NCBI GenBank assembly: GCA_020062545.1
Contig: JAGUWD010000004.1
Location: 1-64,000, forward strand
Direction of reading: 5' to 3'
Length of the DNA: 64,000 bases
Origin: Thermodesulfovibrionales bacterium
GTDB lineage: Bacteria > Nitrospirota > Thermodesulfovibrionia > Thermodesulfovibrionales > Dissulfurispiraceae
The position numbers and the translations under genes were made by a program. A model generated the notes under the pieces. It ran no database searches. It was given only the letters and a program-made list of their open reading frames with translations, and was not told the origin of the DNA. Below are positions 25,726-37,353 of this stretch, in pieces; position 1 is the stretch's first letter; every line of letters begins with the position of its first letter.

Positions 25726-26631
25726 ATGAAGGATTTAGTCGGCATAAAGGAACTATCAAGAAATGAAATTGAGTCGATACTCAATACAGCATCATCGTTC
25801 AAGGATGTTTTGAAAAGGGATATTAAAAAGGTTCCAGCCCTGAGAGGCAAGACAGTTGTAAACCTCTTTTTTGAGCCGTCAACGAGGACCCGGACATCCT
25901 TTGAACTGGCAGAAAAGAGGCTCAGCACGGATGTGCTGAATTTCTCTGTGCCGACGAGCAGCGTTGTTAAGGGAGAGAGTCTTTTTGATACCATCAAGAC
26001 AATCGAGGCATACGGCGTGGATTTTATTGTGATGAGGCACTCGTCGAGCGGAGTATCCCATTTCATTGCAAGGAATGTGATTGCCTCTGTCATTAATGCA
26101 GGAGACGGCATAAACGAACACCCCACACAGGCGCTCCTCGATGCCTTCAGCATTATTGAAAAGAAGGGCAGCCTTGAAGGGCTTAATATCGCAATAGTTG
26201 GAGATATACTTCACAGCAGGGTGGCAAAGTCGAATATATACCTTCTTTCAAAATTTGGTGCAAACATCAGACTCATAGGTCCTCCGACACTTATTCCTGA
26301 CATGGCAGACCATAATGTTGAGGTCTTTTATGAAATGGATGAGGGACTTAAGGATGCTGATGTGATTATGATGCTAAGGATCCAGATGGAAAGACAGGGA
26401 AAGGGCTTTTTTCCATCCACCATGGAGTATTTTAAAAACTGGGGACTGGACATGAGAAGACTCAAACTTGCTAAAAAAGATGCAATAGTAATGCATCCGG
26501 GGCCGATGAACAGGGGCATCGAAATAAGCTCTGACGTGGCAGACTCGGAGCAGTCCATAATACTCGAACAGGTGACAAACGGACTCGCTGTTAGAATGGC
26601 TGTCATGTATTTACTGAGCGGGAGAGGCTAA
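25726..26631 (+). CDS. pyrB: Aspartate carbamoyltransferase catalytic chain
   Basis: Forms carbamoyl aspartate from carbamoyl phosphate and aspartate. The carbamoyl-phosphate site [13 protein letters not shown] and downstream [12 protein letters not shown] and [10 protein letters not shown] are intact. The 301-aa length is normal. No pyrI regulatory chain is present. Spaced one base from pyrC, three from pyrR. Confidence 0.96.
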   Translation: MKDLVGIKELSRNEIESILNTASSFKDVLKRDIKKVPALRGKTVVNLFFEPSTRTRTSFELAEKRLSTDVLNFSVPTSSVVKGESLFDTIKTIEAYGVDFIVMRHSSSGVSHFIARNVIASVINAGDGINEHPTQALLDAFSIIEKKGSLEGLNIAIVGDILHSRVAKSNIYLLSKFGANIRLIGPPTLIPDMADHNVEVFYEMDEGLKDADVIMMLRIQMERQGKGFFPSTMEYFKNWGLDMRRLKLAKKDAIVMHPGPMNRGIEISSDVADSEQSIILEQVTNGLAVRMAVMYLLSGRG

Positions 26632-26632
26632 A

Positions 26633-27932
<1,300 letters not shown>

Positions 27933-27940
<8 letters not shown>

Positions 27941-28952
27941 CGAACCGACGAATGAGGAATGGCTGAAATTGTATGATGCTGCCCTGAAGTTTAAGGCAAT
28001 TGAGGCATGGAACTGGATGTATGATGACTATTTGTTTGGGGTTCAAAACCCTGAAGACGGAGAAATCGGATATTGCACAGTTCTTGGAGCGCTCGGCGAG
28101 GTCTTCGGCTTAATTGTCTATATGGGGCAAAACGGGCTTAAAAGCTATCTAACAATTGCCTCAAATCCCGAAAACATGGAAGATAATGTGTTGATTCAAG
28201 ACTGCCTTAGCGCAACTTATGACGATAGAAAATACATTGATAAAAAAGATATGGCAATTATAAAGAAGCTTGGTTTAAATTTTAGAGGTAAAAATGCCTA
28301 TCCGCTTTTCAGAAGATATAAACCGAATTACTATCCATGGTATTTGACAGGAGATGAGTGCAGATTTTTGACAATTGCGCTTGAGCAGGCTGCCTATGCT
28401 TGCATAGAAGTAAAAGACGATGAATCGTTTTTACCGGATGTATTCGATACGGGATACTGCCTCGTCAGATATTTTGAAGACGACAAGTGGAAAGACAAGC
28501 AATCGCGGATTGATACCGGAGAGGAAAAAAGAAAAATTACAATCCAGACTAACGAGTTAAAGCTGGCTTGCATTAAGAAAAAAAGCGTAAAATCCGAAGG
28601 AAAATGGGAGATAGGCTTTTTTGTGAATTCTACTATGCCTATCAAAGAAAAAGAGCGCCCGTATTTCCCGATTGTAATGCTTATGGTAGATAGTATATCA
28701 GGTCATGTATTCAACGCTTATCTATCAGAACCATCAGACTATTATCAGAACATATTCGATAATTTTGTGGAATTTATAGAAAAAACAGGTGTTATACCAC
28801 AAGAGATATTTGTAGAAAAAGATGATTTGCAGACTATTCTTTATCCTGCAACTGCTGCTCTGGGTATAAAACTAACTAAAGTGAAAAAATGCAGAATGTT
28901 TAAAGAAGCACAGAGGGGACTGTTGGGATTTGGAAGAAGATTAATGAGGTAA
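27933..28952 (+). CDS. DUF6930/DUF7309-type protein
   Basis: A 339-aa cytoplasmic protein beginning MNSEPTNEEWLKLYDAALKF. The N-terminal half (WMYDDYLFGVQNPEDGEIGYC, LGALGEVFGL) matches my recollection of the DUF7309 family, and the C-terminal half resembles DUF6930. Function is unknown. It overlaps pyrC by eight bases and so is probably co-transcribed, but has no known pyrimidine role. Confidence 0.6.
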
Positions 28953-28965
28953 CCTGCATAAAAAA

Positions 28966-29403
28966 ATGAATGACTTTAAGACATATACTATTAACGCTGA
29001 AGATAAAGATAAGACAATATCTGCTATTAAGTCAGCACTCTTACAGCACGAGGAAATCAGGTTTGCCTATATCTACGGCTCTTTTGTTGACCCTGAGATG
29101 CCGTTTTTCAGGGATATAGATGTAGGGATTTATGTAGATGAAAATAGTGTATCTGCGGCGCAAATGATGGACTATTCTATAAACATCTCGTTGGAACTTG
29201 AATCAGCACTTAAGAAATATCCTGTTGATGTGGTTGTTTTAAATAATGCTCCAATAAGCCTTGTATTTAGGATTACACAGGGCGAATTGCTTTTTATCCG
29301 AGACGAAGACCTGTGGACTGATTTTGTTACAAGGGCATGGTCTTTATATAATGATCATGCTATTACAAGCAGACATACTCTTGAGGAGATAATAACAGCC
29401 TGA
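28966..29403 (+). CDS. MntA-type nucleotidyltransferase (antitoxin)
   Basis: A 145-aa minimal nucleotidyltransferase with YIYGSFVDP and the catalytic acids in RDIDVGIY, plus a C-terminal PVDVVVLN strand. Such MNT proteins, paired with a HEPN/HepT toxin, adenylylate the toxin (type VII toxin-antitoxin). The HEPN partner overlaps by one base. Sits inside the pyrimidine operon. Confidence 0.8.
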   Translation: MNDFKTYTINAEDKDKTISAIKSALLQHEEIRFAYIYGSFVDPEMPFFRDIDVGIYVDENSVSAAQMMDYSINISLELESALKKYPVDVVVLNNAPISLVFRITQGELLFIRDEDLWTDFVTRAWSLYNDHAITSRHTLEEIITA

Positions 29404-29819
29404 TGATAGACAGGGACAGAGTAACAGCATATATATCCGAGATAAAGGTTTCTCTTGATAATCTTAAAAATTATGCAAGGCTTGACAGACAAAGCTTTTT
29501 GTCTTCGCCCGTCAGCATCAGAGATACAAAATATTGCTTTATAATAGCAGGGCAGGCAGCTATCGATATGTGTTATCACCTTACAGCCAAACTGCTTAAA
29601 AAGGCTCCATCGGATTACGGCAACTGTTTTGAGCTTCTTGGCGAGACAGGCAAGTTTAACAAAGAGACATTAAAGTGCATGGCAAATATGGCAAAATTCA
29701 GGAACCTGCTTGTTCATCATTATATAAAGGTCGATGATGATCGTGTATATGATAAGCTCAACGAGATAGATTGTTTTGAAAGGTTTATACAAGAACTTAA
29801 AGATATTGTAAAAGAATAA
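29403..29819 (+). CDS. HepT-like HEPN protein (putative RNase toxin)
   Basis: A 138-aa all-helical DUF86/HepT protein. The HEPN ribonuclease signature RX4-6H appears as RNLLVHHY, followed by the expected Tyr. It is encoded directly after the MNT gene (ATGA overlap). In type VII systems this protein is the toxin and is inactivated by modification of the tyrosine near the motif. Intact as far as can be seen. Confidence 0.8.
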   Translation: MIDRDRVTAYISEIKVSLDNLKNYARLDRQSFLSSPVSIRDTKYCFIIAGQAAIDMCYHLTAKLLKKAPSDYGNCFELLGETGKFNKETLKCMANMAKFRNLLVHHYIKVDDDRVYDKLNEIDCFERFIQELKDIVKE

Positions 29820-29860
29820 AGAATAAGGAAAGGAGTAAAGGTTAAAGGAAGTTAATATTT

Positions 29861-29980
29861 ATGGATTCAATAGCGAACTGGATTAAATCGTCAAACTACG
29901 ACATAAAAACCGCTGAACATATGTTTGCTACAGGCAGATATGTTTATGTGCTTTTTATGTGCCATCAAAGGAGCTCTTGA
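29861..29980 (+). pseudogene. Truncated HEPN-domain gene (39 codons)
   Basis: Starts MDSIANWIKSSNYDIKTAEH and reaches FMCHQ, the usual first helices of a HEPN protein, then ends RSS and stop. The rest of the domain, including the RX4-6H motif, is missing. The last codons overlap the ribosome site of the next nucleotidyltransferase gene, suggesting a deletion that joined the two. Confidence 0.6.
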
Positions 29981-29981
29981 A

Positions 29982-30314
29982 ATGGTTAAAAAAAGATCCG
30001 AGATTAAAAAAATAGTTGAACGATATATCGCAGAACTTAAAAAATACAATATTGATATATACGCTGTTTTTTTATACGGTTCATATGCTAAAGGAAAGCA
30101 GAAGGAATACAGCGATATTGATATTGCGGTCATATCATCTTCATTCAAAAAAATGGATATTTTTGAGCGGCAGATGATTTTAAGTAAAGCACACCATAAT
30201 TTCGGAGAGCCGATCGAACCGATAGGATTTACGCCTGAACAAATTTTAAAGAAACGAGGATTTGCAAGAGAGGTTATTGAAAACGGAGTTGTGGTTTATA
30301 GCACTACGAAATGA
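29982..30314 (+). CDS. Nucleotidyltransferase-domain protein
   Basis: A 110-aa protein with the MNT pattern FLYGSYAKGKQKEYSDIDIAV. The start at ATG 29982 follows AGGAG; an upstream in-frame start at 29925 is less likely because it lies inside the HEPN fragment. It would normally pair with the preceding HEPN protein, here truncated, so it is an orphan antitoxin-like gene. Confidence 0.7.
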   Translation: MVKKRSEIKKIVERYIAELKKYNIDIYAVFLYGSYAKGKQKEYSDIDIAVISSSFKKMDIFERQMILSKAHHNFGEPIEPIGFTPEQILKKRGFAREVIENGVVVYSTTK

Positions 30315-30339
30315 TTCTTGACATTTGATTGGAGGATAG

Positions 30340-31473
30340 ATGGGTAAGGCATTGCTTGTACTGGCAGACGGGACGGTTTTTGAGGGAATGAGTTTTGGCT
30401 CTGAAGGAGAGACCATAGGCGAGGTTGTTTTTAATACATCGATGACAGGATATCAGGAGATACTTACAGATCCATCATATAAAGGCCAGATTGTCACCAT
30501 GACATGCACACAGATGGGCAATTATGGTGTTAATGCTGAAGATATAGAATCATCAGGCGGCCCGAAGGTCGAGGGCTTTGTTGTCAGGGAATATCTCGAT
30601 TTTCCGAGCAACTGGCGTTCGCAAATGTCCCTGGGACAATATCTCAGAGATAATAAAGTAGTCGGCATAGAGGACATTGATACAAGGGCATTGACAAGGC
30701 ATCTGAGAAATAACGGCGCACAGATGGGAATCATCTCGAGTGTTGATTTAAATCCTGAAAGCCTGTTGGAAAAAGTTAGGAAGCATCCCGGAATATCAGC
30801 ATTGGACATTGTGAAGGATGTAACGACACGGAATCCTTATAAATGGGAAGAAGGGGTGTGGAAATGGGGAATTAGAGCGACAGAGCGGCAGAGCGACAGA
30901 TATGAAGGAATGGCTAAGGTTGTTGTTTATGATTTCGGCATTAAGTTTAATATCCTGAGAAACCTTGTTGATGCAGGATTTGATGTAAGAGTAGTTCCTG
31001 CGCAAACTCCTGCTGAGGCAGTGCTTGAGATGAATCCTGATGGAATTCTTCTAAGCAACGGCCCGGGAGACCCTGAGACAGTAACATATGGCATCGAAAA
31101 TACAAAAAAACTTATAGGCAAAAGACCTATCTTCGGAATCTGTCTCGGCCATCAGATATTGGGCCTTGCAATGGGTGGAAGGACATACAAGCTTAAATTC
31201 GGTCATCATGGAGGGAATCACCCTGTGAAGGACTTAAAGACCGGCAGGGTTGAGATAACCTCGCAGAACCACAATTACTGCGTGGATATTAACAGCCTTA
31301 AAGGACAGGTGAAATTGACGCACAGGAATCTATTCGACGGCTCCGAGGAGGGGATGGAGCATGTGGAATACCCTGTATTTTCTGTGCAACACCATCCCGA
31401 GGCAGGCCCGGGGCCCAATGATTCCACACATTTGTTCAGGAGGTTCGGGGAGATGATGGAGGGAAAATGCTAA
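30340..31473 (+). CDS. carA: Carbamoyl-phosphate synthase small chain
   Basis: Supplies ammonia from glutamine for carbamoyl phosphate. N-terminal MTGYQEILTDPSYKGQ is typical; the amidotransferase domain has GICLGHQILGLA with the nucleophile Cys and the catalytic His in VQHHPEAGPGP. Residues about 178-187 (RATERQSDR) are from an 8-base repeat block between the two domains. Overlaps the flavin reductase gene by seven bases. Confidence 0.95.
   Translation: MGKALLVLADGTVFEGMSFGSEGETIGEVVFNTSMTGYQEILTDPSYKGQIVTMTCTQMGNYGVNAEDIESSGGPKVEGFVVREYLDFPSNWRSQMSLGQYLRDNKVVGIEDIDTRALTRHLRNNGAQMGIISSVDLNPESLLEKVRKHPGISALDIVKDVTTRNPYKWEEGVWKWGIRATERQSDRYEGMAKVVVYDFGIKFNILRNLVDAGFDVRVVPAQTPAEAVLEMNPDGILLSNGPGDPETVTYGIENTKKLIGKRPIFGICLGHQILGLAMGGRTYKLKFGHHGGNHPVKDLKTGRVEITSQNHNYCVDINSLKGQVKLTHRNLFDGSEEGMEHVEYPVFSVQHHPEAGPGPNDSTHLFRRFGEMMEGKC
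30873..30900. repeat. Degenerate 8-base repeat block inside carA
   Basis: AGAGCGAC, AGAGCGGC, AGAGCGAC repeat at the linker between the N-terminal and amidotransferase domains, in frame. Three octads give 24 bases, or eight codons. Confidence 0.7.
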
Positions 31474-31994
31474 AGGAAATAAAATCTGACATTTACCATC
31501 TTATGCATCCGAAGATGGCGTTTTTTCTTACAAGCATTGCAAAGGACGGCAAACCAAATGTTATGGCGTGTGCATGGGCAACACCTGTAAGCGAGGAGCC
31601 TCCTATTGTTGTTGTATGCGTTTCGAAGGAGAGTTACACTGCAGAGTTGATTAAGCAGACAAAGGAGTTTGTGATAAATATCCCTACGAAAAAAATTTTG
31701 AAGGCATTATGGATTTGCGGAAAGACGTCGGGCAGGGACACGGATAAATTCAAGAAGGCAGGACTCAAATACAGCAAGGCAAGGTTTATAAAATCCCCTG
31801 TAATTGATGAATGCATTGGGCATATAGAGTGCAAATTATGGAAGGCTCTGGATGCTGGCGAATGCTATGCATTCTTCGGGAAGGTATTGCACGCCGAGGT
31901 GGACGATGGTTATTTCAAAAAAGGTGTATGGACGGAAGCAGCAGAAATACCGCTTCATTTGGGTGGGGCAAAGATGGTTTACTTTAAACTGTGA
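31467..31994 (+). CDS. Flavin reductase-like (FMN split-barrel) protein
   Basis: A 175-aa protein with the flavin-reductase-like pattern: FFLTSIAKDGKPNVMACAWATPVS and SYTAELIKQTKEFVINIP, then SGRDTDKF. Such proteins bind FMN and reduce flavins or act as FMN-dependent oxidoreductases. No link to pyrimidine synthesis is apparent, although it overlaps carA and precedes carB. Confidence 0.75.
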   Translation: MLKEIKSDIYHLMHPKMAFFLTSIAKDGKPNVMACAWATPVSEEPPIVVVCVSKESYTAELIKQTKEFVINIPTKKILKALWICGKTSGRDTDKFKKAGLKYSKARFIKSPVIDECIGHIECKLWKALDAGECYAFFGKVLHAEVDDGYFKKGVWTEAAEIPLHLGGAKMVYFKL

Positions 31995-32008
31995 AGACAA
32001 AACATTAC

Positions 32009-32076
32009 TGTCATTCCGAGCGAAGCGAGGGATCTTGTCTTGAGATTGTTTCGGGACTTAGTCCCTCGCAATGACA
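32009..32076. repeat. Palindromic REP-like repeat
   Basis: TGTCATTCCGAGCGAAGCGAGGG-type left arm and GTCCCTCGCAATGACA right arm form an inverted repeat of 68 bases. Similar 'CATTCCGAGCGAAGCGAGG' palindromes are frequent in unrelated bacterial genomes. It separates the flavin reductase gene from the next gene. Confidence 0.7.
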
Positions 32077-32098
32077 ATATAAATAGACATTTAAGAAA

Positions 32099-32710
32099 AT
32101 GACATTGGATAATAATAAAGCTTACCAGATAAACATAAAAGATAATATGCTCATATTCAGGACAAGCTCTTTCAGGGCTGAAAAGGGGAGCGTGCTTCAC
32201 AGCGGCATTTACAACCGAGAACTTGCATCGAGCCTTGCAGCAGGCGCACTGGTGATGCTGCTGGGATTTTTTTTTGCCGCAAGCTTTAAAATAACCACAG
32301 TTCATTTCGTTGTGGCATTATTATTGTTCGTTATATTTTTCATTGTCTTCAGGACTTATATTTTTCTTGAGACCGTCCTCTGCGTTGTTGTTGATAAGAA
32401 AAATGGAAATATCGATATTGCACTTGAGAGGATTTTCGGCAAAAGGAGAATAACATCTCCACTGTCTGAACTCGGCAACATCAGACAGGACTATTTAGTG
32501 GTAACGCCGGAAAACCCTGACGGAATAAAGCTTGTGGAGCAGGTTGCCCTTCAGCATGGTACGGTGATACCCGGGTTTGGAAAGACCGCAGAGTTTTATA
32601 CGGTTGAGATGGAGTTTAAGAACGGAAAGAGGATTGTAGTATTTTCATCTGAAAAACCTGCTGAGGCAGAAAATATTGCAATGCAATTTAGAAACTTTAT
32701 AAAGGGGTAA
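32099..32710 (+). CDS. Hypothetical membrane protein
   Basis: A 203-aa protein I do not recognise. Two adjacent hydrophobic helices (about residues 44-60 and 68-90) sit between an N-terminal beta-rich part and a soluble C-terminal part with repeated beta strands ([34 protein letters not shown]). The overall plan resembles the cassette-borne membrane protein at 8162-8665. It precedes carB by two bases. Confidence 0.6.
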   Translation: MTLDNNKAYQINIKDNMLIFRTSSFRAEKGSVLHSGIYNRELASSLAAGALVMLLGFFFAASFKITTVHFVVALLLFVIFFIVFRTYIFLETVLCVVVDKKNGNIDIALERIFGKRRITSPLSELGNIRQDYLVVTPENPDGIKLVEQVALQHGTVIPGFGKTAEFYTVEMEFKNGKRIVVFSSEKPAEAENIAMQFRNFIKG

Positions 32711-32712
32711 AA

Positions 32713-35700
32713 ATGCCAAAGAGAACAGATATTAAGAAAATTCTATTAATCGGCTCAGGCCCTATTGTAATAGGCCAGGCATGCGAATTCGATTACTCAG
32801 GAACGCAGGCATGCAAGGCCCTCCGGGAGGAAGGCTACAAAATAGTGCTTGTGAACTCAAACCCAGCAACTATAATGACAGACCCTGAGATAGCCGATGC
32901 AACTTATATCGAGCCATTGTCATCGGAAATTCTGGAGATGATTATCAAAAAAGAAAGGCCGGATGCAATCCTCCCGACAATGGGCGGACAGACTGCATTG
33001 AACCTTGCGGTTGAATTATCGGAATCAGGATTCCTCGACAGGTATGGGGTGGAGTTGATCGGCGCAAAATTGCCTGCTATAAAAAAGGCAGAGGACAGGG
33101 AGCTTTTTAAAGAGGCCATGAGGAAGATAGGTCTCGATGTCCCAAAGAGTGCTGCTATTACAAGCATGAAGGACGGCCTCGATATTATCGAGCATATAGG
33201 CTTCCCTGCCATACTCAGGCCTGCCTTTACCCTCGGCGGTACAGGAGGAGGGATTGCATACAATATCGAGGAATACAGAGAACTCCTCGAAAAGGGATTA
33301 AAGCTGAGCCCTGTCCATCAGGTGCTGGTTGAAGAGTCTGCCCTCGGCTGGAAGGAATATGAACTGGAGGTTATGAGGGACGGGAAGGACAATGTGGTCA
33401 TCATATGCTCTATAGAAAACTTCGATGCAATGGGAGTGCATACAGGAGATTCCATCACCATAGCCCCTGCACAGACCCTGACTGATAAGGAATACCAGAG
33501 GATGCGCGATGCTGCTATTGATGTTATTAGAGAGATAGGTGTTGATACCGGAGGTTCAAATATACAGTTTGCCCTGCACCCAAAAACAGGCAGGATGATA
33601 GTTATTGAAATGAATCCAAGGGTATCGAGGAGTTCTGCACTGGCAAGCAAGGCAACCGGCTTCCCCATAGCAAAGATTGCTGCAAAACTTGCTGTGGGCT
33701 ATACACTCGATGAGATAAGAAACGATATAACGAGGGAGACGCCTGCATCCTTTGAACCAACGGTAGACTATGTGGTAACAAAGATTCCCAGGTTTACCTT
33801 CGAGAAATTCCCCGAAGCAGACGCGACGCTCACAACACAGATGAAGTCCGTGGGTGAGGTGATGTCCATAGGCAGGACATTCAAGGAATCCCTGCAAAAG
33901 GCATTGAGGAGCTTAGAAATAGGCTCTGCGGGCTTTGAAAATATAGAGACCGATATTGATGAAATAAAAGCCAGATTAAAGACACCAAATGCCGAGAGGA
34001 TATGGTATATAGCACAGGCATTGAGACAGGGGATGGGTGTGCATGAGATTTATGAACTCACATGGATAGACCCGTGGTTCTTGAACAACATAAAGCAGAT
34101 TGTGGAGATGGAAAATAGAATAAAGGAGTCAGCAATCAGTAGTCAGCAGTCAGCAGAAATGCTCAAAAAGGCGAAGGAATACGGTTTCTCTGACAAGAGG
34201 ATTGCAGAATTGACAGGCAAAACAGAAGCTGACATTAGACGATTGAGGATTGAGCTTGGGATAAAGCCAGTTTATAAACTGGTTGATACCTGTGCTGCAG
34301 AGTTTGAGGCATATACCCCGTATCTTTATTCGACGTATGAAAGACCGTACTTTAGCCTTCAGCCTTCAGCCCTCAGCCCTAAAATAGAATGCGAGGCAAA
34401 TCCAACAGACAAAAAGAAGGTGATCATCCTCGGCTCGGGCCCGAACAGGATCGGGCAGGGAATAGAATTCGATTATTGCTGTGTTCATGCGGTCTTTGCC
34501 CTGAAGGATCTCGGTTATGAGACCATAATGGTTAATTGCAATCCGGAAACTGTCAGTACTGATTACGATACAGCAGACAGGCTTTATTTCGAGCCTTTGA
34601 CAATAGAAGATGTCTTAAGCATTATTGAAAAAGAAAAGCCAGAGGGTGTAATAGTCCAGTTCGGAGGCCAGACACCGCTGAAATTAGCTGTACCTCTTGA
34701 AAGGGAAGGGGTGAATATCCTCGGTACATCCCCTGACTCTATCGACAGGGCAGAGGACAGGAAGAGATTCAAAGAACTACTGCATAAATTGGATCTAAAG
34801 CAGCCTGAAAGTGGAACGGCAATGTCCTGCGAAGAGGCAGTGGCTGTTGCAGACAGGATAGGATACCCTGTAATGGTAAGGCCGTCTTATGTCCTTGGCG
34901 GAAGGGCAATGGAGATAGTCTACAATGAGATATCCCTGACAGATTATATGAAAAGGGCGGTTAAGGCATCGCCGGAGCATCCCATTCTTATTGATAAATA
35001 CCTTGAAGATGCAATAGAGGTGGATGTGGATGCAATATCGGATGGTGTGAATGTTATTATCGGCGGTGTTATGGAGCACATAGAAGAAGCAGGGATACAT
35101 TCAGGGGATTCTGCATGTTCCATTCCCCCATATTCCCTGCCTTCAAATATTGTGGATGAAATAAAGAGGCAGGCAAAGGCTCTGGCAAGGGAGCTTCATG
35201 TCGTGGGCCTGATGAATGTACAGTTTGCAGTGAAAACAAAGGAACCAGTAGCCAGTAGCCAGGAGCCAGAATATGAAATATTTATCCTTGAGGTCAATCC
35301 GAGGGCATCGAGGACAATTCCCTATGTGAGCAAGGCTACTGGCATTCCCCTTGCAAAGCTGGCTGCAAAGGTTATGCTCGGAAAGACATTGAAGGAACTG
35401 GGCATCGTTAAAGAAAGACAGATAGAACATGTGGCTGTCAAAGAAGCGGTTTTCCCGTTTGACAGATTTCCGGGAGTCGATGTTATTTTAGGACCAGAAA
35501 TGAAGTCCACAGGCGAGGTTATGGGCATAGACAAAGACTTCGGGCTTGCCTACGCAAAGGCCCAGGCTGCAAGCAACAATAAAATACCTACATCCGGGAA
35601 AATATTTATAAGCGTAAAAGACAAAGATAAGCCTCATACTGTTGATATTGCAAAAAGGCTTTCTGAAATGGGTTTTCAGCTTATTGCAACGAGAGGGACG

Positions 35701-35988
35701 AAGCAGTACCTTGAGGACAGGGGAATTGATGTCGACTTAATCAATAAGGTTATGGAGGGAAGGCCGCATGTTGTTGACATGATAAAAAACAGGGAAGTAA
35801 ACTTCATAATAAATACAGTTACAGGCGCACAGGCACAGAAAGATTCGTTATCTATAAGAAGAAGCGCGCTTCAGCATAATATCCCTTACACAACCACAAT
35901 ATCCGGTGCAAGGGCTGTGCTGAGAGCAATAGAGATGCTTTTGAAAAGGGAATTAAGCATAAAATCAATACAGGAATATCATGAATAA
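32713..35988 (+). CDS. carB: Carbamoyl-phosphate synthase large chain
   Basis: Makes carbamoyl phosphate for pyrimidines and arginine. Two homologous ATP-grasp halves start at residues about 8 ([22 protein letters not shown]) and 570 ([21 protein letters not shown]). Substrate-binding [12 protein letters not shown] and [11 protein letters not shown] segments and the C-terminal MGS-like domain are present. Three 7-base repeat insertions are at residues about 472-481, 547-556 and 843-853. Length 1091 aa is slightly above the usual 1070. Confidence 0.96.
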   Translation: MPKRTDIKKILLIGSGPIVIGQACEFDYSGTQACKALREEGYKIVLVNSNPATIMTDPEIADATYIEPLSSEILEMIIKKERPDAILPTMGGQTALNLAVELSESGFLDRYGVELIGAKLPAIKKAEDRELFKEAMRKIGLDVPKSAAITSMKDGLDIIEHIGFPAILRPAFTLGGTGGGIAYNIEEYRELLEKGLKLSPVHQVLVEESALGWKEYELEVMRDGKDNVVIICSIENFDAMGVHTGDSITIAPAQTLTDKEYQRMRDAAIDVIREIGVDTGGSNIQFALHPKTGRMIVIEMNPRVSRSSALASKATGFPIAKIAAKLAVGYTLDEIRNDITRETPASFEPTVDYVVTKIPRFTFEKFPEADATLTTQMKSVGEVMSIGRTFKESLQKALRSLEIGSAGFENIETDIDEIKARLKTPNAERIWYIAQALRQGMGVHEIYELTWIDPWFLNNIKQIVEMENRIKESAISSQQSAEMLKKAKEYGFSDKRIAELTGKTEADIRRLRIELGIKPVYKLVDTCAAEFEAYTPYLYSTYERPYFSLQPSALSPKIECEANPTDKKKVIILGSGPNRIGQGIEFDYCCVHAVFALKDLGYETIMVNCNPETVSTDYDTADRLYFEPLTIEDVLSIIEKEKPEGVIVQFGGQTPLKLAVPLEREGVNILGTSPDSIDRAEDRKRFKELLHKLDLKQPESGTAMSCEEAVAVADRIGYPVMVRPSYVLGGRAMEIVYNEISLTDYMKRAVKASPEHPILIDKYLEDAIEVDVDAISDGVNVIIGGVMEHIEEAGIHSGDSACSIPPYSLPSNIVDEIKRQAKALARELHVVGLMNVQFAVKTKEPVASSQEPEYEIFILEVNPRASRTIPYVSKATGIPLAKLAAKVMLGKTLKELGIVKERQIEHVAVKEAVFPFDRFPGVDVILGPEMKSTGEVMGIDKDFGLAYAKAQAASNNKIPTSGKIFISVKDKDKPHTVDIAKRLSEMGFQLIATRGTKQYLEDRGIDVDLINKVMEGRPHVVDMIKNREVNFIINTVTGAQAQKDSLSIRRSALQHNIPYTTTISGARAVLRAIEMLLKRELSIKSIQEYHE
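34127..34156. repeat. Degenerate 7-base repeat block inside carB (first)
   Basis: AGTCAGC, AATCAGT, AGTCAGC, AGTCAGC in frame give a Ser/Gln-rich stretch ([10 protein letters not shown]) in the oligomerisation region. Confidence 0.75.
34353..34380. repeat. Degenerate 7-base repeat block inside carB (second)
   Basis: TAGCCTTC, AGCCTTC, AGCCCTC, AGCCCT repeat in frame (LQPSALSP) just before the second ATP-grasp half. Confidence 0.7.
35241..35272. repeat. Degenerate 7-base repeat block inside carB (third)
   Basis: GGAACC, AGTAGCC, AGTAGCC, AGGAGCC, AG in frame ([10 protein letters not shown]) interrupts the second ATP-grasp domain just before the conserved NPRASR segment. Confidence 0.75.
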
Positions 35989-36073
35989 TAGGTCATAGGT
36001 TATCGGTTATTGGTTAAGGATATTTTTAATTTTTTTATTTCCCATAACCTATAACCTATAACCTATAACCTAA
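35986..36073. repeat. Inverted 7-base repeat hairpin between carB and the phosphofructokinase gene
   Basis: Left arm ATAGGTC, ATAGGTT, ATCGGTT, ATTGGTT faces right arm CCCATAA, CCTATAA, CCTATAA, CCTATAA, CCTA. The AT-rich loop contains TTAAGGATA...TTTATTTCCC. The carB stop codon TAA abuts the left arm. A long hairpin of this type could terminate transcription. Confidence 0.8.
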
Positions 36074-36089
36074 AGAACAGGAGGTTTAT

Positions 36090-37304
36090 ATGTCATCCAT
36101 CAAAAGAATCGGTGTTATTACAAGCGGTGGCGACTGCGGAGGTCTTAATGCAGTCATCAAAGGGGTTGCACGGTATGCCTATTCATTGGGAATCGAGTCG
36201 GTGGTAATTCCCAATGGCTATGCAGGTCTTTATAACCTTGTTGACCTTGATAAGGTTGTCTCCCTTAATGCAGAGCGTGTAAGCAAAATAGAGGCTTCCC
36301 TTGCAGGCTCTGAGGCAGGACATTCCCGTGTAAAACTGAGCAAAATAAAGGACCCAAATACTTACGAAAGGATAAAGGAGGGTCTCAAAAAATTCGGAAT
36401 AGATGCACTCATAATAAGCGGAGGCGACGACACAGGAAGCGTTGTGGTTGACCTTGCATCACATGGAGTCCCCTGCATACATGTGCCCAAGACCATGGAC
36501 TTAGACCTTCAGCCTTATAGTGTTGGAGGTGATTCTGCGGTGAACAGAATAGCCACCTTTGCGAGGGATTTGAAAACAACGGGGTTAAGCCACAATCGTG
36601 TGCTTGTTATCGAGGTTTTCGGGAGATATGTCGGGCACACAGCGTTCAGAGGCGGGGTAGGTGCAGAGGCTGACTGCATATTGATACCGGAGATACCAAC
36701 TGACTTTGATGTTGTCTATGAGCACATGAAGACTACATATTTTGGAAGGGTGATGAGGAGCGATGTGAAGGCAGGCACATATATCATTGTTGTTGCCGAG
36801 GGGCTTAAAAACGCAAGTGGAGAGATGCTTTACGATGAATCGGCAGGTGTTGATGCATTCGGACACAAAAAGCTTGCAGGAGCAGGTAAATATGTGAGGC
36901 AGCAGTTGGAGAAAAGGCTTAAAAATGACCCGGAAGTTGTAGAGTTTATGAAAAAGACAGGCATGTATGCACCCGGTGTTTACGAGATTCCGGAGGTAAG
37001 AGAGGTAATGCCGGGGCATCTGGTGCGCTGCGGCGGCTCATCTGCATTTGATGTAAATTTTGGCTATAAGGCCGGAGCAGCAGCAGTAGTGTTGTTATTG
37101 GAGGGAAAGACTGCAAATACGGTGGTTAATGTGGACGGCAACAGGATCCACTATATGCCCACATCAGAGGCAATAAAGAGGAGGGAAGTGGATATTAAGG
37201 AAGTTGCCCTTTTTGAAAGCCTTGGCATCTGCTTCGGAAGAAAGCCGCAGAAGTTCGAGCATGAGTTTTCAGAGGTGAACGGAGGTATTGTACGACATTT
37301 GTAA
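36090..37304 (+). CDS. pfkA: 6-phosphofructokinase-family protein
   Basis: A 404-aa phosphofructokinase with VITSGGDCGGLNAVIKG at the phosphate donor site, IISGGDDTGSVV, VPKTMDLDLQ and VFGRYVGHTA. The Asp in GGDD and the Lys in PKT are usually associated with pyrophosphate-dependent enzymes; however TMDLD departs from the usual TIDND. The donor (ATP or PPi) is therefore open. Its ribosome site (AGGAGG) follows the 7-base hairpin. Confidence 0.85.
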   Translation: MSSIKRIGVITSGGDCGGLNAVIKGVARYAYSLGIESVVIPNGYAGLYNLVDLDKVVSLNAERVSKIEASLAGSEAGHSRVKLSKIKDPNTYERIKEGLKKFGIDALIISGGDDTGSVVVDLASHGVPCIHVPKTMDLDLQPYSVGGDSAVNRIATFARDLKTTGLSHNRVLVIEVFGRYVGHTAFRGGVGAEADCILIPEIPTDFDVVYEHMKTTYFGRVMRSDVKAGTYIIVVAEGLKNASGEMLYDESAGVDAFGHKKLAGAGKYVRQQLEKRLKNDPEVVEFMKKTGMYAPGVYEIPEVREVMPGHLVRCGGSSAFDVNFGYKAGAAAVVLLLEGKTANTVVNVDGNRIHYMPTSEAIKRREVDIKEVALFESLGICFGRKPQKFEHEFSEVNGGIVRHL

Positions 37305-37353
37305 GCAGAAATTTCTCGATCTAAGGTAATTATATTTGCAAGGGAGTTCGAGC

